DNA of 64,000 nucleotides from Echinococcus granulosus (GCF_000524195.1 NW_020170431.1:272579-336578); one strand, 5' to 3'. Numbered from the stretch's first letter, positions 11,901-26,900 are shown. The notes: generated by a model from the sequence alone, not told the origin. Numbers and translations are program-made.

Positions 11901-14900
11901 GGACGAGGTGACCACAAATGTCGACTTCAACACATCCGCAGCCGCACCACAGTTTGATCGCCATCGCCGTGAGAATGTGTATACTGCAAATGAGAAATGT
12001 TTCGCCAAGGGCGATCTTAGTTCGACTCAGCATGCAATTTCCGACTTGGGAAATGTAGGCGACATTGTCTTAAAGGGTGGGTTCAATTATTTTCCCTCGT
12101 TTCATGGCTTAAAAAACGGTAGTCGCTTGTAAGTGTTCAGTAGGCAAGAGATAAAGGCCTTTTTAATGATAATAATAAGTCGAGGATTCGTGCACACACA
12201 AAGCAGCTCAATCTTTTCCGTGGAAAGCAATGGGCTTAGCCACCTTGATAGTGCATACTTGATGAAGTATGCAGTCAGGAAGGCTAAAATGACGTAATGA
12301 TGTTATTTTGTCTCTTTCTAACATATATCTCATTTTGGTCCACCTTTTTTCCCACCATATTCAATTGAAATGGTCGAAGTTTTTCACTAAGTTACAAAAT
12401 GTGTTGCACTAGTTGATCATGTGTTGAAATACCTGCAGCGCTTCAAGACGCTACAATTAAACGGAGTGGCTTCTTTTCATTCCTCCTGAGGACTGGGCTT
12501 TCGTTTGGGTAACTGAGAAATTTTATTGAGACTCTGATGCCTTAATAGACCACATTCGCCACTTTAAGGTACAATTTCAAATAAGACTTAGAAATATTGG
12601 ACTATAGAATGGTTAATTTCTTATTTTATAAGGCATAAAATACGGGAATGCTTTTGATATTTTAGTTCTTTAGAAGCTGCGTCGTTATTGTTTTCGAACA
12701 TGCATTTCAAATGGTGATTATGAAGATGATTTAAGTTGTCTCGAAACGTGGATCCAGTGCAGTATTGGAGGTAGCTTTGAATTTCTAAAACTGGAACCTT
12801 GGGCCAGCTGTAGCGCTCCCTTTTTTTGGAAGGTATGAGAAGCTGAAACATTAACATCAACATCAGGAAAGGAGATGTCATGGCTTAAGAATACCATTTG
12901 AATTGTTTTCTTCGGCGACGTAATAAGCATTATTTTGAGAGCTATTGTGCTTTCTTGAAAGTTGGTCGTGTTCCATTAGGGATTGTTTTAACAAACTTTG
13001 GGAGTGCAGATGCTTTTTAATCATTCTGTAGTGAGTCAACGTGGATTTATCCATCCATAGCACCATCTGGACCTGTTAACCAGCCAACGAAGTTGGGATG
13101 CTGTGTTTCTTGGATTGTGTTTGCTTACCACTACTACCACTTTAAGGAACCGAGCCTTTTGGAAGGGCCGAGAGACCATAAGCAGGGTCTTCTATTCATG
13201 TCCCCAAGGCTGGAGTTCAAACCACGCATGAGTCAAAGTAAATATCAGATCATAACGCAATGAATATGGAAAATGTTATATCAGGGAATGAAATAACGTT
13301 TTAGCTTGGGATTGAGCAGTTGAGATTGAAAGCTAAAAGCAGATGGAAAAAGCGGTTTAAAAACACTTTGATGCAAGTAACTCACACCTAGAACGCCGCT
13401 AAAGCCACTAGAATCCGACCTAAAGACTGTCTTACGTCGTCTAGACATGAGACCACTTCTTGCGAGCTCTGAAGCGCACTTGTTTTAACTCGAAGGTCAT
13501 AAAAACGCCTTTCGTCTACCACAAGGCTTCTTTTTTACAATCTAATGCAAACACATTATCATCAAGACGATAGAATCGTGTTGAGTAGCAACAAAACTGG
13601 CCCTCTGATGCATACATGTATGGTAAAACCAGTCTCCGGCTCAAAATTGGGCACTGATTTAGCGACCCAGGCCCAGTTTGGTCCCCTGTCGGTTGACCTT
13701 AGCGAGCATTGTTTGTAGGTGAAACATCCATGGCTTTCAACCAGACCCGAATGAAATTGTGTATCCGTAAGGACTACATCTTTTTCAAACACTGCAATCA
13801 CGCTTCGTGAAACGCACTTGACTCTGGCAACAATTTCGCTTTTATGACGTAAATTGCCTCAAAATCGCTGGGAATAAAATTAACAATCAAATGGTGGTAT
13901 CACGTCAGTTAGATGTGGACAACTGAGTGTGCAAGTCACTAGCTATTTTGCCATACAAATGAGGCATTTTATGCAATTCACACCACAAAGAACTTGGCTG
14001 CCGCATCAGATACTCTATTTAACCGTTTTAGTACCCAAGTTGTGAGCCCTTGTTTTTCCATAGGGGTGCTTTGTTCAACAGTATAACGTGGCTCAAGTAC
14101 TCGTGAATTAAAATAATCGACAATCACGTCGTTATCTCTCTAGTCATTTACAAAGTCATCCCCTTTTTTACATGAGAAAGGACAGATTTGATACTCTGTT
14201 GAAAGGAATAGAAACTACTGGTAGTATCATTGGTCAAAAACTCGATTTTACCGCTGTTACCCTTCTCATTTGGCTAAATGGAGGATGGTGGAGACGACGT
14301 ATGGCGATCTAAATTGGGCGAAAAAGGGAAGACAACAATGCTAGCTATTGTTTTACGAATTGAATGACAATTCATATTCCTTTTCGCGTTTTTTTAAATT
14401 TTAACGGAAAAAGCCAGCAAATAAAGGCAATCGCCCGTCTTGGGTTAGATCTGTATTAATCAAATACGCTTATTTAAAAAAGTAGTATGTTCTGTTTTAT
14501 TGCGACCAATCTGATTGGTGAATGGATATAGCAAAGGAATTACTAATAACACTTTAAATTTTGCAAGAATGAATAAACTAGACAAGGCTGAAATTTTAGT
14601 TGCCAAATCCGACTGACTTTCGGGAGAGATGTTTTTTTACTAGAAACTTAAAATCAAGTAAATGTACTGAATATAGTCGATTCAGTTAAAGCGAGACTTA
14701 CCAATGGAAATTTTGGATAAATTTGGAATTTTAGTTCTGAGCCTTTGTACAGGCTTCCAATATAGCTAGCTGTAATGAAATGTGGTAACTTTTAAAACTG
14801 GTGAACTACACATGATCGTTTGTTTGCATGAAAAATGAAGTTAGCATATATAAATATATGGTTGTCTACCAGCACAGCAGTCTTTCTTGTGCTCTTTAAT

Positions 14901-17900
14901 GTCTTCCTCTTATTTTGAACTCTTATAGTATATCGGTAGAAACTGGTGACCTTGATTTAGGTTTGTTAGCGTTACTAATCGGAGAGTTACTGCCTCGTTT
15001 TCCTCTTCATCCTCCGCATTCCCTTAACACTTCCCTGGATAATAATGAACATTTTTATTGCCACTAGTATGCAGTAATCACATGACAGGTGGAAAATAAA
15101 ACTTGTATAGAAACCAAAGTGGCTGATAAAACGTTTTTTCTGGGCTTTCGAGGGCAGAGCGTATTCTGTAGGCTGAACTCACAGCTTGTCTGTATCCTGC
15201 TAGGACGTTTAGACAGAGGTGGGACTTTTAATTTTATGCTTTCCGACAACCCTCTCACCGTCTACCCGTTGTTAGCCAAGGTAGCAAGCAGTAGTGGTAG
15301 TGCGTGCAAATATAGGGATGGTGATTTTCCTCTAAATGAAGGCCTAAAGTCCAGCCTCCTGTCCACAGAGGACTAAAAGCACTCTTGCTTTTCAGCAAGA
15401 TGGACGACGATCCAGGTCGCGTTGATTTTGTCACCTGTTTACATCATAGTGCGAATATTCAGTCAGTCCTAAGAACGCCTAGCTGATTTTGATACGAAGC
15501 TTCCTGTGGAAATGCTAAATGATAATGTCTAACAACGTTCCCGTTTCCTGAAAGTTGCCTTATGTCGGTTATCAAAACCGACGATAAAACCCGGACAGGC
15601 TGCCCTTGGGTGGTTCGATTATTCTGACAAATCTTTTTGTTTCGAAATGGTTTCCTAGTTATTAGGCATAAAGTATTGGAAGGATATGTCGAGTGGTGAA
15701 TACTGCTTGAACTTCTCGAAATTTGCTGTTTCCTTTATTCCCATTTTGACTTGAATGCACTCAATATTTCTTTTAAGCTTATGAAGATAAGCAATTCAGA
15801 TAAGGTGGAGCATTTTAGTCTGGGATAATAATATTTTTGATAGAATTATCGCTATATCCATGTTTCTTTTCGCGTAAACATTCCTTTTACTCAGCTCAGA
15901 GAAGAGTTAACCTCCACAGTCCAGGTACTCTATTGTTCCGCTTCTTCATTCCCAGACCATGGACATCCTACACCTATTTTGTTGTTTTGAATTCAACAAG
16001 TCCATTTGCGAAACACAAATTTCTTGGCTGTTTGCATACAAAGTAGCGCAAACGCTAGTGTCTGTACTAGCGATGGCTTTTTTACGCACAAATCTCACCC
16101 TTTACCGCGGAAATGGACAGGAGGAAAATCGTCACCAACTTTTTTTCTAATAATGCACAAAGGTGTTAAAAACTTCCCCTCTGGGATGGAGGGGCTGGAT
16201 GGATAAAAGATACCTTGCTATTAATAGGACTACTTTAAGTCTAATATTTGACGTGCCAATTAAAATGCCATTTTATCCTTTGAAGGCCAAGTTTATTATG
16301 TTTTCTCAGGAGTCCATCGTAACTCTTTAAACTCGAGGCAAGAAAAGTAAGGGCAAGTTCTTGAAGGTAGCGTAAAGGGTAATCTGAATGCTAGTATTTT
16401 TGCTGGTGATAAGTTTTATGGTCGCAGACGCTTCCTTTCCCAATTTTCCCCAAGGAGAGAAGCACTGGTTTAACTGCTAATGGTTTAAACCTAACTGCAA
16501 ATTTTATGCATGCAAACTGACGTGATAGCATCATTTTCCCGTAGCACGGAGTGAGGCTTCAGACGCGTTAGTCGAAAAATGTTAGGTTTTTGTTAATCGG
16601 TCTCGGTGTGAATCACTGGAGACTTTGTACCATGGAAATGACCATATGTTTCTTTGTTTTTGGGCAGAAATAGATCAGGTAGTGGTGTTTTGCAGATGCA
16701 ATAAATTCCCCACCATCTTTTATAGCTCTTTGGCATTGTTACTGCCTTCGGTTCTAGCTGTCAGTCATGTAGCAATTTTGCGTGCAAAGCCAAATCTCCT
16801 CCAATCTCCAGAAAAAGGACTCGTTTTTTGCTTATCTCTTTTTCTAACGGTAAGAGATTTATGAGAGTTTAGGTTTTTTATATATACTTGTGCGGCACTG
16901 TAGACGGAAATGGCTTATAAAAATTAATGTTCTTGATAACGTGCAGAAATTCCATTTAGCAACCAGTTTAATTTTATCGGGCACGTAAGTCTGTAAGTGG
17001 CTCTGTGTGGCACTCTTAGTCATTCTGGAAGACTTAATAGAGCCTGTATTGCACACTATCTTTTTTTTGTGGTCTTCCGGTGCCTCATTTCCTGTGTCAA
17101 CCGTCTTAATGAAGAGACTTACAAATTCTTATCCACCTTGATAAGCTTCATAAGATAACCAAACAAATTTCCACGTTTTTTGTAATAAATATTCTTAAAA
17201 TGCAAAATTTATTTGCTAAAATAGTCAGCGTTACAATCCATCCTTCCTTCTCACATGTTTGGTGTAAACAAAGTCTAGTCATGGCTATCTTCGTTTCTAA
17301 CTCGCTTGTGCTCTCCACCCACTTCTTCTACTTTGCATGTGTTTATGTAATGTCAAAAGGGTGATAATCATTCATATGAAGAAGTACAAGGGGAATACGG
17401 ATGAAAGGGGTGAGGGTGAGGCAGTATCTCCCCCCCATCTCAAGAGGAAGAGCTTCTCGTTGATAAGTGGAGACATTATGAGGTCCTGTTTTGTGTTGCG
17501 AGAATAAGATTTGCTTTTACCCGATTAACTTGTTGTGACCATTTCTAAGGAAGAAAAAAAGCTTTTAAAACATTTCGAGTTGTAGCATACACTTCTCCGG
17601 TGTTCAGCAAATCTACTCCTTCGGGGATGAAGTGGTGTGTGGTGGTGGATCGTATGGAAGTGGCCAACGTTACAATCACAAAGATCGCTTTTCATTAATT
17701 CAGTCAGCAAATGGTTATCTTAGAAAGGCTTGTTTTTATCAAGTAAAAAAGACCAACAAATTGGTTTTATCATATGCTAGTGTCTGTGTCACCTCAGATG
17801 ATGTTACTGAAAGTCGTTTTTGACTAATAGTAACATTATCAAATATAGAGTGTCTTCCTCATTGTTGCACCTATTCAAGTAATTCATCACCGGACCTACA

Positions 17901-20900
17901 TTTCAAAACAATTTTTGGAAATTTATAGAAATGAATTTGTTGAGAAGCTAGCTTCTGGAGCACCGGCCTATCAAGCAGGTAAACTTGAATCACTTCTATC
18001 AGATTCTGGGGAGTGTGTGGGAGGCTTAAGCTGACAGTGACATGGAGGAGACCACAATTAAAGGCTGCATTTAGAATACGTAGCTGGAGCAGTAGGAATG
18101 CTTCTCCAACGGTGAAAATTCTTCTCAGCTTCGTTCATTTTCATTAACGATTTGATGTTCCCCAGAAATATGTCTCTGTGGAGCATTTGTTCCCTTTATA
18201 GACTAGAAACGTCTATAATAAGTTTGCTTATATAGAGGAGGTGTTTCGATCGACTAGGACGACTTTTGACTGGATTTTATTTTTCCTTCAAAAGAGCCAA
18301 TGGCCGTTGGTGAAGGCGACGCCAGTGCGGACCACCTGTCTACTCCAAATTGTTGCAGTACACCACTACGAGATGAAGAGCTGCCTGATAACACCAACCA
18401 CTCTGATTTTCAGCATCTTTATCGTCGTCCTGATCTTCTAGAGCAAGAACAAGAGGGACACCAATCACAGTCGGATGATGTTGTGACTCTCATTGCAGAA
18501 GAGGTAGATTTTTACGTGCTCGCAAAATATTTTCCAACTTTAGGGAGAGAGATAAAATAAAAATTCGTTTTGGGTATTTAGGAGCAAAGAAAAGCTTTTT
18601 GTTGCTACTTTAGGACTGTCTATTCATCAACGGGATAGCTTATTCGGGTATAAATTTTCTTCGTATAAAGCAGACGCCACCTTCCTGATCTGTTTTAGTT
18701 TGTCTCACAGTGGCTTACTGTTGAACCATAATCTTTTCAAAATAAAAGATTATTTGATTATTTTGCACTTTTCTTGACATTTTTCATCTATGGAAATGCT
18801 TTTTATGTCCTTATTCTAACCGCGTTTTTATTCCCACCTGGGACGTTCAAGCAAAACTGGGACTTTTTATTTTGCAGTTTATAAACGAACTAATTTTGGG
18901 ACGTGAAAATGGATTACTTTTTTATCACGGCCCCCTGGATGACTTCACATTTATCAGTGTTTTACTGATATCTAGAAAGCAGCTTTGGAGTTGAAAGATT
19001 GGACAATGTTCCCAAACCGTCCTGGGCCATCCAATGCGAACTAATTTTATACATTTGCAAATGCTCATGAATGGATGTACTTAGTGTTTCCAGTCGAATG
19101 ATTTGGCTCCTGTGCAATCTCCTTACACAACACGTTTATCAGGCGTCCCACACACTAGTTGAAGGATCACAGAGCTGAATGACTGCGGAGAAACGGTCGT
19201 CGGGATCGTCACTGTTAGACATATGGGGAAGGTTATTTTCGAAGCGTTGGTACTATAGTGCCCAAGGCTTCTATAAAGTCATAATAAGCAAAAGTAGTGT
19301 AGTAGGACATTATGAAAACACAGAAGAACCAGAAGCCTATTTACCTGCCTCAAAGGCCATGCTGCAGGGTGGAAGCACAACTTGAAACACTGAATGGTAT
19401 GCATAAATGTTCACGAATTTAGCATGGATTCCGTGTTGAGAAGAAACTTCCTTCACTACTGTAAGCCGTACCAAGCTGGCATGGGGTACTATTGCCCACG
19501 ACATGTACACCCCTTGTTAACGTCTCTACGATACCGTCCCTTTAAAATAAGTAAAATTAGAAGTTTCGGTTTTATTGGAACCCCTCTTGTAATTATTTTA
19601 TCTATATTACTTCAAAACAAATTTATTAAAAATTTTGTAGACAGCCATAAAATGACATTTTAGGTTGTCTAATTAACTAAGTTGTCCTAAAGAATAATGA
19701 TTTACGGTTTTTAGAATCCGTGGGAATTACATTAAATCATTACAACTCCACCTCTAACAGACTAATGAAATCCGGTGTATCTTTATGTAATGAATTTGAA
19801 GTAGTTGGCACAACTAACTTCAGTTTCCTCCCCCTATTTAAATCCAAAGTTAAAACAATGAGTTTTCAAATTACTACTTGTACTATCATCCTGGTTAACT
19901 TTGCCCCTTCCTCTCGCCTCTTTTCCCCTTGTTTGTTACCAGTCGAATCGCACTCTGTAATTGAGATCCTAAGCAATGAGGGAGGAGAATGGTGGGTACT
20001 AGTGAATACACTTTTTTTCTCCTCTCTCCATTTTATTTCCTGCCCTCCTTGGGATAAAGTAGTGGCACTCATTATTGCACGCAAAGCAGGGGAAAAGGGA
20101 ATTGCTTCTCCTTTTTTGCTCAGGCCTGCTTTGGGTATGCTTCTTCTATACTCCTTGAGGAATCATCCATCCTTTATTGCTTCTATACCCTCTAATCTAT
20201 TTACTCTGTCCTTAGGAGGAAAAATTAGAGCCTAATTTTCTTTTTTGGCAGAGTGCCTTAGTGTTGGGGGATTGGTAATTTGTTTGCCACCCGTTGAGTA
20301 TGGAAATACCGCCTCTATTTAGTACTTGTTTACGATTGTGCATGAGGAGTATTTCGTTGTTTTTTTCGAAAAAATACCAATATTTTTACATTAAATAGTT
20401 ATAATTTTTCTCACTGTTCCTGAGTTTTTAAAGCAAAAGGTGCGGAATGTGGTTTTTAGAACGCATTTTTCTTGGCACATTTCTCATACCCCCACGTGAT
20501 GGTTTCTAATGCACTTCTGAAAGTGTAAAGGCTTGTTCGATTGAGGCATTGGCATTAACTACAAAATTTGATAAAATATTAGTCTTGAAAAAAAAGATCA
20601 AACACTTTTGCCACCAGGATCACACTTACGCCATGCTCTGCTTTTTTGGGTCTCAGTCTGACTTCTCGATCAACTTACGGCATCCAATGTCTTCACCAAT
20701 AAAGTAGATTTAGGATGCCTCTGGTGTGAAGATATTTTTTGGTAGATTTCAGAAAGCATTTAAATTGATCAAAAGAATAATGATAGTTGGTCCTAGGACA
20801 GCATCGAAAGTGTTAACTGGCCTCATATTGTCCCATTGTTGTGACCAGGCAATCTAGGTAAAACAAATTAACTTTGAGTAAAGGAACTTACATTCATCTG

Positions 20901-23900
20901 GCCATTCCTTTTGCCTTCCCCATTAGTGACTTCATTTTCGTTGCTTCCTTTCTTTTCCTCACTTTCAGTGGTGTCTTAATTAATTTGGTAAAGAATCAAT
21001 CAATCTTTCCTTCTCTATTCTCTGCCTTGATGAAAACGATTACTGTCTAAGTAGTGGTGGGATGTGAGGTCGATGTTTTAAACGTTTAACAAATTTTTTT
21101 TAATGAACATTTTTAGACTGGTGATCACAGGGTGGATGGTGGACACTCCTCTATTGAATTTCAAGCTCATAATAGCATTTCGTACAATCAATCGGAAGTC
21201 TGCAGTACCACATATCATTTAGAAGGAGCTCGTGAGCAGTTGACCACATCAGAGATTGATAATTTTTGTCAAGATGAGGGTAAAGAGGGTGTCTCTATCC
21301 TTCCAGCACATTCCAAAGAAGTTGGTTGTGAGGATCGATTACCCAATGAGAAATTGAAGGAGCAAGATATTTGCCCAGGAGATAAATTCGATCAAATCAT
21401 TGAGGATCAAGATATTCCACTCGAATCTGTTCCAGTGGTAGACGAAGCCTCCTCAAAGATTCAAGATTGTCCTTCAAAGAATAGTCTCGTCAGTGAAAGT
21501 TCCCTTACAGAGGTGTCTTTCTCTGTGGAGTCGATGGTGACTGAATCCAGACCTTTCTCTGTTGAAATTGGCGAAGCTATGAAACAGAGGTTCATCGATC
21601 TACTCAAAGAGGAATCCAAAAAGTTGAAGGTAGCAAAAGAGGCCTATTTGTCGAAAAAGCAGACAATTCGTGAGCTGAAAGCGCTGCTTGAGCAGGGTTT
21701 GAGTCTCTCTAAATCGGTAAGTTGACTTGAGAGTGTTAATAAACTTGTTGATGTTCACCAACTGCGTCACATATATGTGACATGTGTTCTTTATCAATTT
21801 AGGAACTAGTTATATTAAGTTCTGTGGTAAATAGAATTATTAAAATTACAACAGCAAAATAGATGCCCTTTGTAGGTTGCACCGAGCGATTTCCCCCGAA
21901 GATTCTGATCCTATTTAATTTGTACTGCAACGTACACATAATGATGTTAATTATTCCGTTCTTGTTGTCTACTTCGGCAGCACTATCTAGGACCCTTACT
22001 CAGTTTAATCAAGACCCCACAAAATTGAATGGTTAATTAATTCTTTAGTTGTAGTCTTAGCGTGCCAACACAAACGGTATTGCGTAGTTAAAAAAAATTC
22101 CACATTCCTCACTAAAGTGAATGTAGCACCCATTCTTCTCATCAAAATTGCATGATGAATCTGTTCACCCACGCTGTTATTCTCTCATTCATTCATTCCA
22201 TGGTTGAGAGGTCGAGTGTATTTGCCGTGCAATCGAAGAAAATAAATCCAGGCGTTCAAATGAGGACTTTTAGATTAGCAATCACGAAATTGAGGAGAAT
22301 GGCAACGGACAATTTGACGGGCCTGCCATTATTTTTTGTCAATGTGCCTGAAACACCACAATGTTGCTGGCCCTGAACCAATAGGCGAATTATATAAATT
22401 GTCTTCAATATTTTCAATTTATCAGTGACAGAGGATTCTCTTTATAAATAGTCACTACTACTGATATAACCAGATTTGCATTTTTTTTAAAATGCACGAG
22501 TATGTGAAAATACGTGGGAATCACCTCTTGTCAGTGCTAGAAGACTTCGGATTTCAGCACTATTGACGTGCTTTGGGTATTTTGAAGTGGTTGATTATAC
22601 CTTATTCTTAATCACATCAATGTGATTCGATGCAAGGGAACATTGCTTTACACTGGATGATATTTTGTACCAAGAGAATTTTGTAACAAAAAAGAGCATT
22701 TGTCTGGAAGCAAAAGATGATATAAGACTGCTTCCAAGCTTTTTGTGCCAACTGCATTCCTCTTTTTCGTTTCACTGCTAGCTTAATGCTAGCCAGTCGA
22801 CTGTCTGGGTTGCTATTTGCCTCCCGTAGCTTAATGAAGTATCATTTCTTCACATTTTCACTAAATATTCATTGAGAATCAATTGGTTTCTCCTAAACTA
22901 GATACCCTTTCATTATTGGTCTGAAAAGGTTTGCAGGTAACAGAACTTTTGATGTGGATAGATGGGTCCTTCCGTTTTACGTCTGCTGCCCATAGCTAGT
23001 AACGCCTTTCTGGCATAGCATTCAACCGATTTATTCAGAATTTGGTGGTGATTGAAAGCATCACGCTAAGGGTTTATTCAGCAGTCATTTGGCACCGAAT
23101 CGTCCATTTGTATAACACTGGGTATCCCCATCTCTAAAATGAATCTAATTTGCTTCTCAATGGTTGGCTAAGACCCATGTCCCATAACTACGTCTATATT
23201 TGCTCATCAAATAAGTTATTCAAGAATTAGGACCTTGAAAAGAGGACGTAATCTTTTTTACTTACTGATTAGAGCCGAATCATAACCAGAACAAGAAGCA
23301 GCGAAATAGGTGAATCTACTTGATTCGAATTTGTATTCGATTGATCGTCTTCATTCGTCTCTCCTTTTGTTCATCTTTCCTCTCTCTCGCCTCTATTTTT
23401 GCCTCAATTTCATCCATCTCCTCCTCGTCTTCGCGTCTTGCAAATTCTTTTTCCAAATCCTCAAGTCGTGCGTAATCCCTTCTTCTGTGCGTCGATTCAC
23501 AAGTACAGCGGCTCCCACCATATTGATTCCGGAATTTGTTCATGCGACGAGAATTGCATTTGCATTTTCCACCATTCTCAACCACCGTGGATTGTGGGAG
23601 TGTCTCAATTGTCACCTTGGCTATTGTGCCGGAACGATATACCACCATTTGGTGCTTGTCCACTTGGCCTAAAGCCTGATGTAGTAAGAAGAGGCTGAGA
23701 GCCAGCCAAACCGAAGCAGGGTGCATTTCTATCCTTTAATTGACGACATTGTTGACTAATAATTGTTTTATAAAGCAGAGGCCAAGTGCGCAGATTAACG
23801 ATTGTGGCAAGTTCAGTTGAGGTCGCTTTGCGGTGCTGCTGTCAGTCAATATTGTGAACTTTGAAGATGTGTCAATGCCTCTTGCATAGCCAAAAATCTG

Positions 23901-26900
23901 TAGAGGTGAACATAGCAGAATACTTTGGGCTGCTTTCAGTGATGCGCATGAAATATTGAAAGTCTGAAAGACAAATCTGGCTGATAATGCACTTTCACAA
24001 CAATAAAAACTTGAAAAATTGACTCTCGAACTTGACATTTAAGGGAATCTGATCCTAGTGATTAATGGTTGCATTTTATTTGCAGATTTATATGCATTCC
24101 AGTAAATTCGTGTCATGTGAGGAGGTAGTTTAATGCAATTTTGAAGGTAGTTCCGAATAATTTTTAGGAAATACAAATTGAGGTTTTTGGGCAAACAAAC
24201 CTACCTTCTCGTGTTGAAATGAGATGAGAATGATTTAGCGTTACAAAACACTACACACTCGTAGTGATCAGTTCGTTGTGCTTAGAGAAAATTTAAAAGT
24301 CTTTTTATAGCTTTGTTCTTCTTTCCTACGCTTGGGAGGAAAAGTTTCGTAATGATTCTTTTTTTCGCAAAAGCACCATTCCCTTGGGCCTATTGAGGTG
24401 AATGGGGCCGTAGTAAAGTGTTATGTGTTGATGATTTAAAGAAGCTTGAGACGGAATCAAGGTTCTTAATCGTGGTTAATCCGCAGTTCTTTGGGCATAC
24501 GCTGACCAAAAAAATTTCCTAATTTTTGGCATAGCAAGGCGTTATGGCTCATCGTAACTGGTAAAAACATAGCATGATAGAGATGAACTCCTTATAAAGC
24601 GGGGTTCTTTTTTGATTGAGCCCATTGGACATAGTTTGAACTTTCCTGCTTGACAAACCTAATTCCACTCAGTTCTAAAGTCGTAGAAGTGACCGCTTCG
24701 CCAACTTTGGTGTAGAAGATATTGTTTGCTGCCCAACCATTGTTGAAAAAAATTCCGATGATGAGTCACTTCAAGATAGGTACATGACGTGGAGGAGGAT
24801 TCTCCATTCTCGATAATGACGAAATATGCGTCAATATTGCTAAAAGTAATTTGAGTTTAACGCATCAAGGAGGGTTTTCAGCGGTTTTTGAACCGAGTGA
24901 TGGGAGTTTCCGCCTATGCCTTCCATCAATCTGATCTTTACTTGGACTGAGAAATCCATGAAAGTTAAGCAGAAACGAAGAGGATTATGCACTACGAGGT
25001 CATTGCTGAAAACCAAACAATTTTTCACCTCAATACGATACAAGTGGGCGGTGCACCAGGACTAGCCAATCGGTTAAACGGAATTTATATTTTCCCCTTA
25101 TAAGCCAGCAAAAGGCCTAATGCTGTTTCAAAACTGATCCTTGGGAAAATTTTAATCTTAGATCGCAAGAAAGGCCTGTGCTACATTATCCTTATCCTTA
25201 GTATTCCTCTTATATTTCTTAAAATTAAGCAGCCACCTGCGAAATAGAATGGACTGTTGGGAGCCAAAAGTGAGGTGCTTTTGTCTCCAGACACAGATTT
25301 GATTTTTAACAATGGAACTTGCAAGTTTGGGTCTCGATGAGAAAGACTGGCAGCAGTTTTATCATTTTTCTAATGAGACTTGTTGATAGAATACAATGGG
25401 ATTATATTTTTTTAACCCCTTACGATAGTTTTTTATAAGCCTAGCTTACAACATTGCTCCAATGTACTAACCTTCATTGGAATCGAACTTATGCTTTAAT
25501 CAGTCAACTCACTTCATAAGGCCATAAGTCTGAGGTTTTTTTTACAAAAAATTTGCATTTAACATTTAATGCTTGTCTTGAATTCTTTTTTGTCACATAA
25601 AAATATCATTTTACCAGTAAAGGGCCCTGCATATCTGTTAATTTGACGCCGTCGTTATCATAATTTTCGACTTTAACTATCGGTAGATTAAATCCCGCCA
25701 GTTTTGAGGCAAACTCAAATTGGGTAATTTGATTCAGATTCAATGATTATTTTTGGTTAGTGAATAGTCTCAGTGAAAATATGAGCCTCCTTGGTTGTTG
25801 TTCATTTCTGGCAGTGCAACGGATTATCGTTTTTGAACGACTTTAAAAGGGCTACAAATGAACAAAAAGATGTTTGCTGTTGTTAATTTTAAATATTAAA
25901 TCCTTTTTGGAGCCGGTAAAGCTTTGTTAGTAGTTCTACGCCTCAGTAGACCATCTAGGCAACATACGGCTAATTACAATTATAACATTATTACCACCAA
26001 AGAGTATCCTTAGAAAATAAAGCACCATTACCACTGGAATGCGTCATGACAGCAATTCAGCTGATTTTTAAGAACTAAAAATATTTAATTATTCTCAAAC
26101 CGAGGAAATTCAACATTTACTTTACCGATTTAAACTCAACCAGCCTGCTCGCTACATGACCTAAAATTTGTGGCACTGGGGTAAGTTAAACAGAGGATCA
26201 CATGTGGGCAATCTTGAATAAGACAGTCACGTGAGCAATCTAAACCGTGACTGGAGGAGAGGTGAAATTGAACGTACTACTGCCGCTCTGCCGAAAGTGC
26301 GTCCATTCATCCGATTTAAAAGTTACCATGTTGAGACATCCCTAAAGCAATAAATGTAAATTAATCTTACAGAGCAGGGAATTCCGTTTTAATCAAATCG
26401 CCTCAGTCATGTGCAAAAATCCATGGTTATGTATGCTGCCGCTAAGTGGTTAAATCACGTATTCCTTATCGCCCTTTCAACAGACGCTTCTTTTGAACGT
26501 GGAGAGAAATCCTTCTCCAGCAAACAATTGCACCGATGTTACATCATCCAAATCTGAGACCTTGGACGACGCACAGTGTCGCTCAATTGTCAACTCTCCT
26601 CCACCTTCTCCTAAATCATCGTCAAATCTACGTGGCCCATCTAAATCAAAGACGTCGCCTTGCTGTAAAATTGCTCCCACATCTCGCAAGTCCAATATAG
26701 ACGTTCTGCAGATGAGACCAGCTAAACCAACAAAAAAACTCAGCCAGACAGATGTGGAGAAGATGTACGTCGAGTTCATCAGAGCTTCTGAGCGGTCTCG
26801 ACCTCGCCACAAGGCCTTCACCGGTAAACCAAACGTTTGATCAGTTGTTACCTTAACCTAAAAAGCCAACTTATTTCGCTTAATTGAAGCAAAGGGTAGA

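Larger units (their letters stand above)
12055..18296. other. Intron 6 (6.2 kb): possible pseudogene and repeats
   Basis: This long stretch has no exon I can fix with confidence. It holds a frameshifted minus-strand coding-like block (12621-13075), a weak R1 copy (14850-14960), a weak R3 copy (17230-17500), and a phase-compatible open block at 15089-15280 that may be an optional exon. The rest is AT-rich. Confidence 0.4.
21717..26483. other. Intron 8 (4.8 kb), hosts a nested minus-strand gene
   Basis: It contains the secreted-protein gene at 23316-23726 on the opposite strand and a 16-bp perfect palindrome at 21766-21781. The remaining sequence is AT-rich with no further supported gene. Confidence 0.5.

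Noticed and set aside
13562..13801. Possible tRNA-derived element on the minus strand
   Set aside because: A- and B-box-like strings are too weak and no second copy was seen.
19720..20235. 171-codon plus-strand open frame, one of the longest not assigned to a gene
   Set aside because: Composition is Ser/Leu/Phe-rich as expected for AT- and pyrimidine-rich DNA, there is no family similarity, and it lies between exons 7 and 8 without splice phase agreement.
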